64,000 nucleotides of DNA from Nocardia rhamnosiphila NBRC 108938. GTDB taxonomy: Bacteria > Actinomycetota > Actinomycetes > Mycobacteriales > Mycobacteriaceae. The position numbers were made by a program, and so were the translations under genes. The stretch spans positions 526,607-590,606 of the forward strand of contig NZ_JOAJ01000009.1 of assembly GCF_000720425.1 (NCBI RefSeq), read 5' to 3'. This document shows, one piece after another, positions 36,453 to 45,264 of this stretch. Below the pieces are notes generated by a model, which made no database searches, was not told where the DNA came from, and saw only the letters and a list, made by a program, of their open reading frames with translations. The number at the start of each line of letters is the position of its first letter. Within the stretch, counting starts at the first letter, position 1.

Positions 36453-37214
36453 ATGGCGTGGAGTACCCGTCAGCTGGCGGAACTCGCCGGCACGAGCGTG
36501 CGGGCGGTACGCCACTACCACGACATCGGCCTGCTCGACGAGCCCGAACGCGCCTCCAACGGTTACAAGCGCTACGGCGTGGCGCATCTGCTGCGGGTGC
36601 TGCGCATCAAACGACTCGCCGACCTCGGCATACCGCTGTCGCAGATCGCCGAAATGGGCGACGGGGAGGATTTCCCCCGCGACGCGCTCCAGACCCTGGA
36701 CGCCGAACTGGCCACGACAATCGAACGGCTGCAGCGCATCCGGGTGGAGCTGGCCCTGATTCTGCGGCAGGGCGCACACGCCGATCTGCCACCCGAGATC
36801 GGTTCGACCGCCCATGTACTCACCGACGCCGACCGCGCCTTCACCGTCATCCTGACCCGGGTTCTGGGACCGTCCGGTATGGGCGCGCTGCGGGACCTGC
36901 TGAACGACCAGCGTGAGGTTCCCGCGATGACGGAGTTCGACAACCTTCCCGCCGACGCCGACGAATCCACCCGGGCCGACCTGGCGCAACGTATCGCACC
37001 GTACGCCGGCACGGTGGCTGCCGAGTATCCGGAGATCGCTGCCCCGGCCGCCGATTCGCCGGTGGGGCCCAAGCGGGCGGCGGAAGCGGTCGGCAAGGCG
37101 CTGCGGGATCTGTACAACCCGGCGCAGCTCGACGTCCTGGTCAAGGTGAACCGGCTGCTCTACGGATCGGACGGGCAGCCGCCGGCGAAGGACCGGCGGA
37201 CCGGCCCGGCCTGA
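36453..37214 (+). CDS. MerR family regulator with long C-terminal domain
   Basis: 253 residues from ATG with GGAGGAG 6 nt upstream. N-terminal MerR DNA-binding domain (1-70; STRQLAELAGTSVRAVRHYH, RASNGYKRYGVAHLLRVLRI), then the dimerisation helix (about 75-115) and a helical 130-residue C-terminus (PPEIGSTAHVLTDADRAFTV) that would bind the effector. Effector unknown. Likely controls its own gene and the helical protein at 37371. Confidence 0.88.
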   Translation: MAWSTRQLAELAGTSVRAVRHYHDIGLLDEPERASNGYKRYGVAHLLRVLRIKRLADLGIPLSQIAEMGDGEDFPRDALQTLDAELATTIERLQRIRVELALILRQGAHADLPPEIGSTAHVLTDADRAFTVILTRVLGPSGMGALRDLLNDQREVPAMTEFDNLPADADESTRADLAQRIAPYAGTVAAEYPEIAAPAADSPVGPKRAAEAVGKALRDLYNPAQLDVLVKVNRLLYGSDGQPPAKDRRTGPA

Positions 37215-37370
37215 GCCGTCGCGGTGGCGGCCGGCCCGAGAGATGGGCGGATTCCCGTGTCAGTGGGCGTATCAGCCCGGCGTCAGGCCGACGTCAGCCG
37301 AGCCGGTGAAAGTGGCACTGTCCACCGGCCGCACCGGCCGGTAACCCACCACTCCCGGAGGAGAAACACC

Positions 37371-37784
37371 ATGTCCGTCACCTTCACCGACCAGGACAAA
37401 GCCACCCTGCGGACCGCCGCCTACGGCGCCGTCTCGCTGATCTCCGCCACCAGTGTCGCCGGCGGCTCGCCGCACAAGGCCGCCACCGACGGCTCCATCG
37501 CCCTGGGCTCGGCGACCGGCGCCATCGGACACGTGCTCGCCGATGTGAAAGCGAAGGAGATCACGCTGAAGGGGAGGAACGTAGCGGAACTCGCCGATCA
37601 GGTACTGCCGGCCCTGACCGCGGCCATGACCCTGCTGAAGCGGCAGGATACGGCCGAGGCGGACAACTTCCGCAGCACCGTCCTCGTCGCCGTCGAGTCG
37701 GCCACCCGCCCGCAGAAGGCCGCACCCGCCCCCATCCTGGTGGATATGACCCGCAAGATCACCGCGGCCCTCGACGCCGCGTAG
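37371..37784 (+). CDS. Small all-helical protein downstream of MerR, function unknown
   Basis: 137 residues from ATG with GGAGGAG 6 nt upstream. The sequence (MSVTFTDQDKATLRTAAYGA, then TDGSIALGSATGAIGHVL) predicts helices with small residues and no signal peptide, Cys or Trp. I do not recognise a family. Position directly after merR suggests it is a target gene of the regulator. Confidence 0.7.
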   Translation: MSVTFTDQDKATLRTAAYGAVSLISATSVAGGSPHKAATDGSIALGSATGAIGHVLADVKAKEITLKGRNVAELADQVLPALTAAMTLLKRQDTAEADNFRSTVLVAVESATRPQKAAPAPILVDMTRKITAALDAA

Positions 37785-37892
37785 GTGCCGGGTATCCGGC
37801 CGGGTTCGCTCTCGGAACCCTTCGAGATCATCACATCGGGCCGTGATGCCGCAACGGCGGGGCCGGGAGATAAGTGGCCCGTGATACGCGAA

Positions 37893-37928
37893 CGCACCGC
37901 GTAACCCCTCATCGGGCTACGCGGTGCG
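37893..37928. terminator. Bidirectional terminator hairpin
   Basis: CGCACCGCGTA / TACGCGGTGCG, an 11-bp perfect stem around a 14-nt loop. It lies between convergent genes (37784 plus, 37962 minus) and can serve both. Confidence 0.7.
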
Positions 37929-37961
37929 TCGCGGGCACACCCCGGACGAATCCGGCGGACG

Positions 37962-39266
37962 CTAACTCGTGGTGGTGAGCTCGCCCTCGGGTTCTCCCGG
38001 GCGGACCGGCGGGTGCGCCGGCCGCTCCGGTTCCTTGGTGAAGAACAGCATCGCCGCCGAGCCGATGAGGCACAGGACCGTCATGACGATGAAGCCGCCG
38101 TCGTAGGTGCCGGTTTCGGAGACGATGAAGCCCATCACCGACGGGGCCACGATCCCGGAGAGGGCGAAGCACGCGTCGGCGAAACCGGCCGCGGTGCCCG
38201 GCTGGGTCGGGGCGGCGTCGATCGAGGCCACCCACCAGATGCCGCCGGTGATGAAGCCGAAGCCGACACCCGCGGAGATGCAGATCAGAGCGATGGTGAG
38301 GTTGCCGGGGAAGAAGAGGATCGGGGCGATCGAGGCACCGGCGAGCAGGAGCGCCACGCCGATGATGAGGAATCGCGACCGGATGCGCTCGGTGCGTTTG
38401 TACACGCGGTCCACCAGGATGCCGCCGGCGAGCGCGCCGACCACACCGGCCGCCCACGGTGCCACCGAGAAACCGCCGACCTCCTTGATGGAGAGACCGA
38501 ATTCGTGTTCGAGGTACTGGGGGAGCCAGTACATGAAGGCCCAGAACATGAATCCCCAGGCGAAGTAGCCGAGTCCGACGAGCCACAGGTTGCGGTTGCG
38601 CAGGATCTCGCCCCAGTCGACCTTCTCCTCGTGCCCGCTGTCCTCACCGTCGGTCTGACCGGCCCGGATGTAGCGCAGTTCCTTGTCCGAGACGAAGGAC
38701 GCCTCACTCGGCGAGTTCTTCAGGAACGGGTAGGCCACGACCACCCAGATCAGTCCGGCGACCGCGAGCACGAAAAACATGCCCTTCCAGCTGACCAGCG
38801 CGATCAGCTGGGTGAGGATCGGTCCGCCGATCAGCAGGCTGCCCGACACCGCGACGCCGCCGATGAGGGCGAGCGCCTTGCCGCGTTCATGCGCCGGCAG
38901 CCACCGGCTGGCGATCCGCGTCGCCGCCGGGAAGCACGGCGCTTCACCGGCTCCGAGGAGGATACGCAGCAGGATGAGACCGATGAACCCGCCCGCGAAC
39001 GGGGTCAGCGCAGTGGCCGCGGCCCAGATGAACATCCCCACGATGAGGACGCGGCGCGAACCGTACCGGTCGACCAGCGGCCCCGACAGCAGGGCGAAAA
39101 GCATGTAGCCGATCGAGAATGCGGAACTGATGACGCCGTACTGGCCGGTCGTGATTCCGAACTCGTCCCGCAGATGGCTTGCGGCGAACGAGATGGCGCT
39201 GCGATCGACATAATTCACCACCACCAGGCCCAAGATGATGGCGATTGTCCACCAACGCGATTTCAT
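37962..39266 (-). CDS. MFS transporter, anion:cation symporter type
   Basis: 434 residues from ATG with GGAG 8 nt upstream. Twelve predicted spans. The family's signature between spans 2 and 3 reads GPLVDRYGSRRVL. LGAGEAPCFPAATRIASRWLP in span 4-5 is characteristic of ACS-family importers (phthalate, tartrate, 4-hydroxyphenylacetate types), which take up organic anions with H+. Last gene of the four-gene left arm of the catabolic cluster and thus probably the importer of the pathway substrate or an intermediate. Confidence 0.88.
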   Translation of the reverse strand: MKSRWWTIAIILGLVVVNYVDRSAISFAASHLRDEFGITTGQYGVISSAFSIGYMLFALLSGPLVDRYGSRRVLIVGMFIWAAATALTPFAGGFIGLILLRILLGAGEAPCFPAATRIASRWLPAHERGKALALIGGVAVSGSLLIGGPILTQLIALVSWKGMFFVLAVAGLIWVVVAYPFLKNSPSEASFVSDKELRYIRAGQTDGEDSGHEEKVDWGEILRNRNLWLVGLGYFAWGFMFWAFMYWLPQYLEHEFGLSIKEVGGFSVAPWAAGVVGALAGGILVDRVYKRTERIRSRFLIIGVALLLAGASIAPILFFPGNLTIALICISAGVGFGFITGGIWWVASIDAAPTQPGTAAGFADACFALSGIVAPSVMGFIVSETGTYDGGFIVMTVLCLIGSAAMLFFTKEPERPAHPPVRPGEPEGELTTTS

Positions 39267-39297
39267 AGCGAACTCCTGAGATAAAGCTGCCGCGGGG

Positions 39298-40506
39298 TCA
39301 GATGACGCCGCGTGCCCGCAGGTCGTCGATGTCCTCGGGACTGCGCCCGAGATCGGTGAGGACCTTGTCGGTGTCGGCACCGGCGGGTCGTCCGGTGTGC
39401 CGGATCGCCCCGGGCGATCGGGTCATGCGCCACATCACGTTCTGCATGCGCATGGGGCCGAGCTCGCTGTCCTCGACGGTGGTGACCATGTCGGTGGCGA
39501 CGACCTGCGGATCGGTGAGCAGGTCGCTCGGACGGTAGACCGGCGCGACGGCCGCGCCGGCTTCTTCGAAAACACTCGTGACCTCGTCACGAGTTCGTTC
39601 GGCGATCCAGCCGCCGACGTATGTGTCGAGCAGGTCGGCGTGCTCGGCGCGGGTGCGCCCGGTCGCGAACCATTCCTCGTCGATCACCTCGGGATGCCCC
39701 ACCAGCCGCATCACGCGTTCGGCGATGGCCTGGGCGCTGGTGGAGATCGCGACCCAGTGGTCGTCTTTGGTGCGATACAGGTTCCGGGGCGCGTTGTTCT
39801 GCGACCGGTTACCGGTGCGCTCCTGGTCGATCCCGAGCTGATCGGCGTAGATCACCCCGGGTCCGACCGCGGTCATGATCGGGGTGAGCAGGTCGAGGTC
39901 GACCTCCTGCCCGGTGCCGCCGTTGCGTTCGCGTTCGAACAGCGCCATCGAGATCGCCGAGGAACCGGCGACACCGGCGATGGAATCGGCGAGCCCGAAG
40001 GCCGGCAGGGTGGGCGGCCCGTCGGGTTGACCGGTGAGGTGGGCGAACCCGCTCATCGATTCGACCAGTGTGCCGAACGCGGGCCGTTTCGCGTAGGGAC
40101 CGTGCTGCCCGAAACCGGTGACGCGCAGCATGATCAGCGCCGGATTACGGGACGAGAGTTCCGCGTAGGACAGGCCCCAGCGTTCGAAGGTGCCCGGGCG
40201 GAAGTTCTCGATCACCACATCCGCTTCGGCGGCCAGATCCCGGAAGATCTGCTGACCGTCGGGGGTGCCGAGGTTCAGCGTGATCGTCTGCTTGTTGCGG
40301 GCGACCATCTTCCACCACAGCGGGATCCCGTCCTTGTCGAGGCCGTGGCCGCGCATCCCGTCCGGTTTCTGCGGGTGCTCGATCTTGATGACCTCGGCGC
40401 CGAAATCACCCAGGATCTGGGCGGTCAGTGGTCCGGCCAGGATGGTGGAGGCATCCAGGACCTTGATTCCGCGCAGCGGACCGGTCGGCTGCTTCTCGTC
40501 GTTCAC
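39298..40506 (-). CDS. Class III CoA-transferase (CaiB/BaiF family)
   Basis: 402 residues from a GTG with GGAG upstream. GIKVLDASTILAGPLTAQIL at the N-terminus and the catalytic Asp region GLADSIAGVAGSSAISMALF are family features. It transfers CoA between an acyl-CoA donor and a carboxylic acid. In this cluster it probably activates a dicarboxylate or hydroxy-dicarboxylate for the lyase encoded on the other arm. Gap to the amidohydrolase is 11 bp, so they are co-transcribed. Donor and acceptor cannot be read from the sequence. Confidence 0.9.
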   Translation of the reverse strand: MNDEKQPTGPLRGIKVLDASTILAGPLTAQILGDFGAEVIKIEHPQKPDGMRGHGLDKDGIPLWWKMVARNKQTITLNLGTPDGQQIFRDLAAEADVVIENFRPGTFERWGLSYAELSSRNPALIMLRVTGFGQHGPYAKRPAFGTLVESMSGFAHLTGQPDGPPTLPAFGLADSIAGVAGSSAISMALFERERNGGTGQEVDLDLLTPIMTAVGPGVIYADQLGIDQERTGNRSQNNAPRNLYRTKDDHWVAISTSAQAIAERVMRLVGHPEVIDEEWFATGRTRAEHADLLDTYVGGWIAERTRDEVTSVFEEAGAAVAPVYRPSDLLTDPQVVATDMVTTVEDSELGPMRMQNVMWRMTRSPGAIRHTGRPAGADTDKVLTDLGRSPEDIDDLRARGVI

Positions 40507-40517
40507 CTACGAACTCC

Positions 40518-41978
40518 TCAGTACGGGCGCGAGATGTAGCGGCCCGCGGGCTCGCCGGTGACCACGCCGTCGGCCAGCACCCGGTTACCGCGCACGAAGG
40601 TGTCGGTGACCGCGGCGGTCAGCTCGAAGCCCTCGAACGGCGTGTATTCCTGGGTGGATTCGGAATCCGCGGCGCGCACGGTCCAGGTGCGGTTCGGGTC
40701 GACGATCGCGATATCGGCATCGACGCCCTCCGCGAGCCGGCCCTTACCGGGCAGGCCGTAGCGGTCGGCCGGGTTCGAGGCGACGAGCTGGGCGATCCGG
40801 CGCAGCGACAGCCCGCGCTTGCGGCCCTCGGTGACCAGTCCGGGCAGCAGGTATTCGGTGCCGCCGAAACCGGACTTGGCGGCGAACACATCGTCGCGGT
40901 CCTCGCCGAACTTCACCTCGTCCTTGCAGCAGGCGTGGTCGGAGACGACCCAGTCGATATTGCCGGCGAGCAGGTGCTCCCACAGTGCTTCGACGTCCTC
41001 GCGCGGGCGGATCGGCGGGTTCACCTTGGCGCCCAGACCGTTCGCATTGTCGATATCGGTGAGCAGGTGACCGATGGTGACCTCGCGGCGGAAGTTCACG
41101 TGCGGGAACGCCTCGGCCATCTTCATGGCGGCCTTCAGCGCCTTGGCCGAGCTCAGGTGCAGCAGGTTGATATTCGGCAGTCCGGTCTCGTCGGCCAGGA
41201 AGGACGCGATGGTCACGGCCAGGCCCTCGGAGTGCTGCGGTCGGGACGCGCTGTAGGCGGCGAGACCGCTGAGCTCGCCCTCCTGCTCGACGATCTTGGT
41301 GTATGCGCTCATGATCTCGGCGGTCTCACAGTGCAGCGACAGCGAGATGTGATCGGCGAGTTCGGGGAACTGCTCCCGCGCCTTCTGCACGCCGCGCATC
41401 ACGAACTCGAAATGCGCGATGTCGTAGCGCTCGTCCTCGGGGATCATCAGGAAATCGCTCTGCGAGGTGGACCGCCCGTGCAGGCCGTGGCTGCCGTAGA
41501 ACATGAAGATCTTGAACGAGGTCACGCCCTGATCGGCGGCCAGCGCGGGGATCTCGCCGATATGTTCCTTGGACATGGGCGCCAGGTGGAACGCGTAGTC
41601 GATGTAGCTGCGTCCGGCCGAGGCGTCCAGCACCTCGGGGAAGAAGTCGGCGTAGGCGCCGCCCTTGTTCAGGTAGTACTGCCCGGTCCGCATGTAGGTC
41701 AGCGCGGTGGTGACGCCGCCCTGGGCGCTGGCGCGGGATTCGGTCTGCGTGTCCTCGGCCAGCGGGTTGTAGATGCCCCAGTGCTGGTGGGCGTCCACTA
41801 CGCCGGGAAAGATCAGCTTGCCGGACGCGTCGACGATCTCGGCATCCGCGGACTCCAGGTTCGCGCCGATGGCGGCGATCTTGCCGTCGACGATCAGGAT
41901 GTCCGCGGACTCGCCCTCCTCGGGGGCCGAGTTGTCGGTGCGCACCACGGTGCCGTTCTTGATCAGGTACGAGGTCAT
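40518..41978 (-). CDS. Cyclic amidohydrolase (dihydroorotase / hydantoinase / allantoinase family)
   Basis: 486 residues, ATG with GGAGAAGAA upstream. Binuclear-metal amidohydrolase features: VDAHQHWGIYNP (HxH-type ligands), the carboxylated Lys in TSFKIFMFYG, LSLHCETAEI, LLHLSSAKAL and VVSDHACCKDE (catalytic Asp). It should open a cyclic imide, ureide or lactam. Substrate loops differ from classical hydantoinases as far as I can tell. Second gene of the left arm (39 bp after the FAD dehydrogenase). Confidence 0.88.
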   Translation of the reverse strand: MTSYLIKNGTVVRTDNSAPEEGESADILIVDGKIAAIGANLESADAEIVDASGKLIFPGVVDAHQHWGIYNPLAEDTQTESRASAQGGVTTALTYMRTGQYYLNKGGAYADFFPEVLDASAGRSYIDYAFHLAPMSKEHIGEIPALAADQGVTSFKIFMFYGSHGLHGRSTSQSDFLMIPEDERYDIAHFEFVMRGVQKAREQFPELADHISLSLHCETAEIMSAYTKIVEQEGELSGLAAYSASRPQHSEGLAVTIASFLADETGLPNINLLHLSSAKALKAAMKMAEAFPHVNFRREVTIGHLLTDIDNANGLGAKVNPPIRPREDVEALWEHLLAGNIDWVVSDHACCKDEVKFGEDRDDVFAAKSGFGGTEYLLPGLVTEGRKRGLSLRRIAQLVASNPADRYGLPGKGRLAEGVDADIAIVDPNRTWTVRAADSESTQEYTPFEGFELTAAVTDTFVRGNRVLADGVVTGEPAGRYISRPY

Positions 41979-42017
41979 TTCTTCTCCTGGCGAATATCCG
42001 ATAGGTGAAATCTGGGG

Positions 42018-43385
42018 TCAGGCGGCGACCGGGCTGCTCACGTGCTCGGCGGCGAGGAACGCCAGGCCGAGCGCGGTGATGAGGCCGTTACCGGCCAGGT
42101 AGCCCCCGGCGCCGTGGCCCGAGATGCCGATGGCCGCGCCGCCCGAGGCGTAGAGGCCGGGGACCGGCACACCGCCGGCCAGTACCCGCGCGTGTTCGTC
42201 CACGACCAGACCGCCCTGGGTGTGGAACAGGGCGGGGGTCACGGCGATGGCGACATAGGGCGCGGTGAGGGGGTGGCGGTCGTCGGTGCGACCCTGCCGG
42301 TCCGGTTCCGTACCCGCCGCGGCGCGGTGGGCGGCACCGAGTTCGTCGTCCAGCGCCGCGGCCGGTACGCCGATCCGTTCGGCCAGTTCGGCGGGCGTCG
42401 CGGCGCGGACCAGCGAACCGCTCTCGGCGACGGCGCGGAAATCGTCGAACACCGAGCACAGCGCTTCGATGTGCTCGTCGATGACGATCCATCCGGCACT
42501 GCCGGGCTGGACCGCGAGGATGGCGGCGAATTCCGAATAACCCGTGGTCTCGGGTGCGAACCGGCGGCCCTCGCTGTTCACGATGACGCCGCCGTGGACG
42601 ACGGTGGCCCAGCCGATGAGGGTCTGGCTGCGCGAAGAGAGCGCCGCGTGCCCCTGGTAGGCATCGAGGAACCCGGTGTCGGCCCCCAGCCCCTGTCCGA
42701 TCCGCAGCGCGTCGCCGCGACTGAACTGTCCGCCGTGATAGTGGGCGTCGGCGATCTCCGGGATCCAGCGGCGCACCAGTTCGCTGTCGGCGCCGAAGCC
42801 GTTGGTCGCGAGCAGGACGGCGGGTGTGGTCAGCCGTTCGGCGTTCCCGTCCGGGGTGGCGATCTCGACCCCGGTGACCCGGCCGTCGGTGGTGAGCACC
42901 TCACGCAGGCTCATCGGCGCGATCAGCTCGATCCGCGGGTGGGCGCGGGCGCGCTCGACCAGGTGGCGCAGCAGCTTGGAACCGTGGCGGCCGGGGATGG
43001 TGTGGCAGCGGTCGGCGCTGTGGCCGGGGTAGCGGAAGTCGGTGACCAGTTCGAGGTCGAGTTCCTGAGCGTCGGCGAGCCAGGTGACCAGCCGCGCGCT
43101 CGATTCGGCGAGGGCCCGGGCCAGGCGCTGATCGGCCGTACCGCCGGTTTTGCGGTCGATATCGGCGAGGAACCGGTCCGGGCTGTCCGCGACGCCCGCG
43201 GCCTGCTGCCAGCGGGTGCCGGCGGCCGGGATCATCGCGGTGCACATCGAGGTGTTGTTCCCGCGCTGGAAGTACTCGTCGGCATCGACCACGAGCACGT
43301 TCGCGCCGAGTTCGGCGGCGCGCAGCGCAGCGACCAGCCCGCCGCCCGCACCGGCGACGACGAGATCGAAATCCGGACCGTCCAC
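42018..43385 (-). CDS. FAD-dependent dehydrogenase, fumarate reductase / tricarballylate dehydrogenase type
   Basis: 455 residues from a GTG preceded by AGGAGGAAGC. The Rossmann motif VVAGAGGGLVAALRAAELGA binds FAD, and the C-terminal ISGHGAGGYLAGNGLITALG is the second FAD contact. The mid-region RRFAPETTGYSEFAA and the HTQGGLVVD segment fit the flavoprotein family that desaturates or reduces C-C bonds next to carboxylates. It may oxidise the dicarboxylate released from the ring. First gene of the left arm; promoter carries a 17-bp palindrome. Confidence 0.85.
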   Translation of the reverse strand: MDGPDFDLVVAGAGGGLVAALRAAELGANVLVVDADEYFQRGNNTSMCTAMIPAAGTRWQQAAGVADSPDRFLADIDRKTGGTADQRLARALAESSARLVTWLADAQELDLELVTDFRYPGHSADRCHTIPGRHGSKLLRHLVERARAHPRIELIAPMSLREVLTTDGRVTGVEIATPDGNAERLTTPAVLLATNGFGADSELVRRWIPEIADAHYHGGQFSRGDALRIGQGLGADTGFLDAYQGHAALSSRSQTLIGWATVVHGGVIVNSEGRRFAPETTGYSEFAAILAVQPGSAGWIVIDEHIEALCSVFDDFRAVAESGSLVRAATPAELAERIGVPAAALDDELGAAHRAAAGTEPDRQGRTDDRHPLTAPYVAIAVTPALFHTQGGLVVDEHARVLAGGVPVPGLYASGGAAIGISGHGAGGYLAGNGLITALGLAFLAAEHVSSPVAA

Positions 43386-43400
43386 GCTTCCTCCTAGTCT

Positions 43401-43417
43401 GTTCCGCTTAGCGGAAC
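43401..43417. promoter_or_regulatory. IclR operator site 1 (perfect palindrome)
   Basis: GTTCCGCTTAGCGGAAC is a perfect 7-bp inverted repeat around TTA, 16 bp before the FAD dehydrogenase start. It resembles known IclR-family sites of the type TTCCGC-N3-GCGGAA. Confidence 0.75.
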
Positions 43418-43532
43418 GCAAGAATGTGGTCCCCTGCACTATGCACGTTCGGCAATCCGGACACAAGTGCCTGTAGAAACGATTAACGCCGACGAAACTC
43501 ATGCATGAGCCGGTCGAGCGGCCTGGACAATC

Positions 43533-43549
43533 GTTTCGCTAAGCGGTAC
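43533..43549. promoter_or_regulatory. IclR operator site 2 (imperfect palindrome)
   Basis: GTTTCGCTAAGCGGTAC, the same pattern as site 1 with three substitutions, 82 bp before the iclR start. Site pairs flanking a divergent promoter suggest dual control of both arms. Confidence 0.65.
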
Positions 43550-43630
43550 AACTTTGTTCAGATGTACGTCGGTCGCGGCGGTAGCGTCGCCGTCGGAACA
43601 ACGAAAAGACCCCGCAGAAACGGAGCCACG

Positions 43631-44425
43631 ATGGAGTCCTCCAGTGGAGGCACCACGTCTGCCGCCCGGGCAGCTGATGTGCTGCTCGAGTTCGGCCGCC
43701 GGTCGAGCGCGCTCGGCGTCTCGGAGATCGCCCGCTCGACCGGTATGTCGAAGGCGGTCGCCCACCGCATCCTCACGACCTTCGTCGAATGCGGTCTGCT
43801 GCTCTACGAGCCCTCGACCCGCCGGTACCTGCTCGGACCGGCGGCGGCGACGCTCGGCGCCCGCGCACTGGACGTATCCCCGCTGCGGCGGATGGCCCGC
43901 GAGGCCCTGGTGGACCTGCAGCGCGCCACGGGCGAGACGGCGACCGTCACCGGCCGGTTACCGGGAGGTCGCGTCTACCTCGATCAGGTCGAGAGTACTC
44001 AGGAAATCAAGATGACCGTCGAGCTGGGTCGCCGGTTCGACCTGCACAGCGGCTCGTCGGGCCGGATAATCCTGGCCCACCTCTCCGAGGAGGAGCAGGA
44101 CGATCTGCTGTCGCGACCGCTGCCCCGGCTGACCGGCACCACGATCGTCGACCCCGCGTCGCTGCGCGCCGCGCTGCGCGAGGCAAGGGAACGGGGAGTG
44201 TGTCGGTCGACCGGGGAACGCCAGGAGGGCGCGGGGTCGATCGCCGCCCCGGTGTTCGGGGCCGACGGCGCGGTGATCGGGTCGGTATCGGTGTGCGGAC
44301 CGAGCTACCGGATGACCGAGGAAGCGTGCGATCGCTACGAGAGCGCACTGGTCGAGGCGGCGCAGCGGGTTTCGCGAGCGCTGGGCCACCGGGTGCCGAA
44401 TCCCGTCGCGGTGGAGGCGAAATGA
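43631..44425 (+). CDS. IclR family transcriptional regulator
   Basis: 264 residues from the ATG at MESSSGGTT; upstream extension crosses the operator and lacks similarity. N-terminal HTH (about 12-75; VLLEFGRRSSALGVSEIARS, AVAHRILTTFVECGLLLYEP). C-terminal IclR effector domain (about 85-255; RLPGGRVYLDQVESTQEIKM, GSSGRIILAHLSEEEQ, and AAPVFGADGAVIGSVSVCGP). Controls a divergent catabolic cluster, first gene of the right arm. The ligand is presumably a pathway metabolite. Confidence 0.92.
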   Translation: MESSSGGTTSAARAADVLLEFGRRSSALGVSEIARSTGMSKAVAHRILTTFVECGLLLYEPSTRRYLLGPAAATLGARALDVSPLRRMAREALVDLQRATGETATVTGRLPGGRVYLDQVESTQEIKMTVELGRRFDLHSGSSGRIILAHLSEEEQDDLLSRPLPRLTGTTIVDPASLRAALREARERGVCRSTGERQEGAGSIAAPVFGADGAVIGSVSVCGPSYRMTEEACDRYESALVEAAQRVSRALGHRVPNPVAVEAK

Positions 44426-45264
44426 CTCCGCGCAGCTGGCTCTACGTGCCCGGACACCGCGACGACCGGATCGGCAAGGCGATCGACAGCGCCGCCGACG
44501 CCGTGGTGATCGACCTGGAGGACGCCGTACCGGTCCACGCGAAGGAGCGCGCGCTGACCAATGCCCTCGCCGCCCTGCGCACCGCACCACCGGAGCGCCG
44601 GATCTGGTTGCGGCTCAATGCCATCGGGTCGTCCTGGCTGGACAACGAGCTCGCCGGCCTGGTCGCCGCGCAGACCCCGCCCGCGGGGGTACGGCTCCCC
44701 AAGGCCGAAACGCCCGAATCGGTGGCCGCCACGACCGGCCGGCTCACCTGCCAGGTGCACGCGATCATCGAATCGGCCGCGGGCCTGCTCGCGGCGCCCG
44801 CTATCGCGAAATGTCATCCGCGGGTCACCGGTATCGCGCTGGGTGAAGCGGATCTGGCCGCCGATCTGCGCACCGAGGCCGACGGCCTGGCGTGGGCGCG
44901 CGGCTGGATCGTCACCGCGGCGCGCGCCGCCGGACTGTCCTCACCGGTCCAAAGCGTCTGGACCGCGGTCGAGGACTCGGCGGGATTGGCGGAGACCTCG
45001 CGCACCGGCCGCGCCCAGGGTTTTTTCGGGCGTTCGGTCATCCATCCCAATCAGATCGGCATCGTCAACCAGGCCTTTACACCGTCGCCGGAGGAACAGA
45101 GCCGAGCCCGGCGAATCGTGGAGTGCGCGGCCGCGTCCCAGGCGGCGGGGGAATCCGCGGTTCTCGACGAGAACGGCAGATTCATCGACCCCGCCGTCGT
45201 CGCGAACGCCCGCGTGGTGCTCGACCGGGCAGAGGCCACCGCAGTACGAGGAGTGAGAACATGA
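44422..45264 (+). CDS. CoA-ester lyase (malyl/citramalyl-CoA lyase-like, HpcH family)
   Basis: 280 residues, ATG overlaps iclR stop (ATGA). Features: SWLYVPGHRDDRIGKA, AVVIDLEDAVP (Asp/Glu metal region), IWLRLNAIGS (Arg that holds the thioester oxyanion), HAIIESAAGLL (metal Glu), GEADLAADL (metal Asp), then SVIHPNQIGIVNQAF. The family cleaves (S)- or (R)-3-hydroxyacyl-CoA dicarboxylates to acetyl-CoA or propionyl-CoA plus a 2-oxoacid such as glyoxylate or pyruvate. It fits as the last step of the pathway. Confidence 0.88.
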   Translation: MTPRSWLYVPGHRDDRIGKAIDSAADAVVIDLEDAVPVHAKERALTNALAALRTAPPERRIWLRLNAIGSSWLDNELAGLVAAQTPPAGVRLPKAETPESVAATTGRLTCQVHAIIESAAGLLAAPAIAKCHPRVTGIALGEADLAADLRTEADGLAWARGWIVTAARAAGLSSPVQSVWTAVEDSAGLAETSRTGRAQGFFGRSVIHPNQIGIVNQAFTPSPEEQSRARRIVECAAASQAAGESAVLDENGRFIDPAVVANARVVLDRAEATAVRGVRT

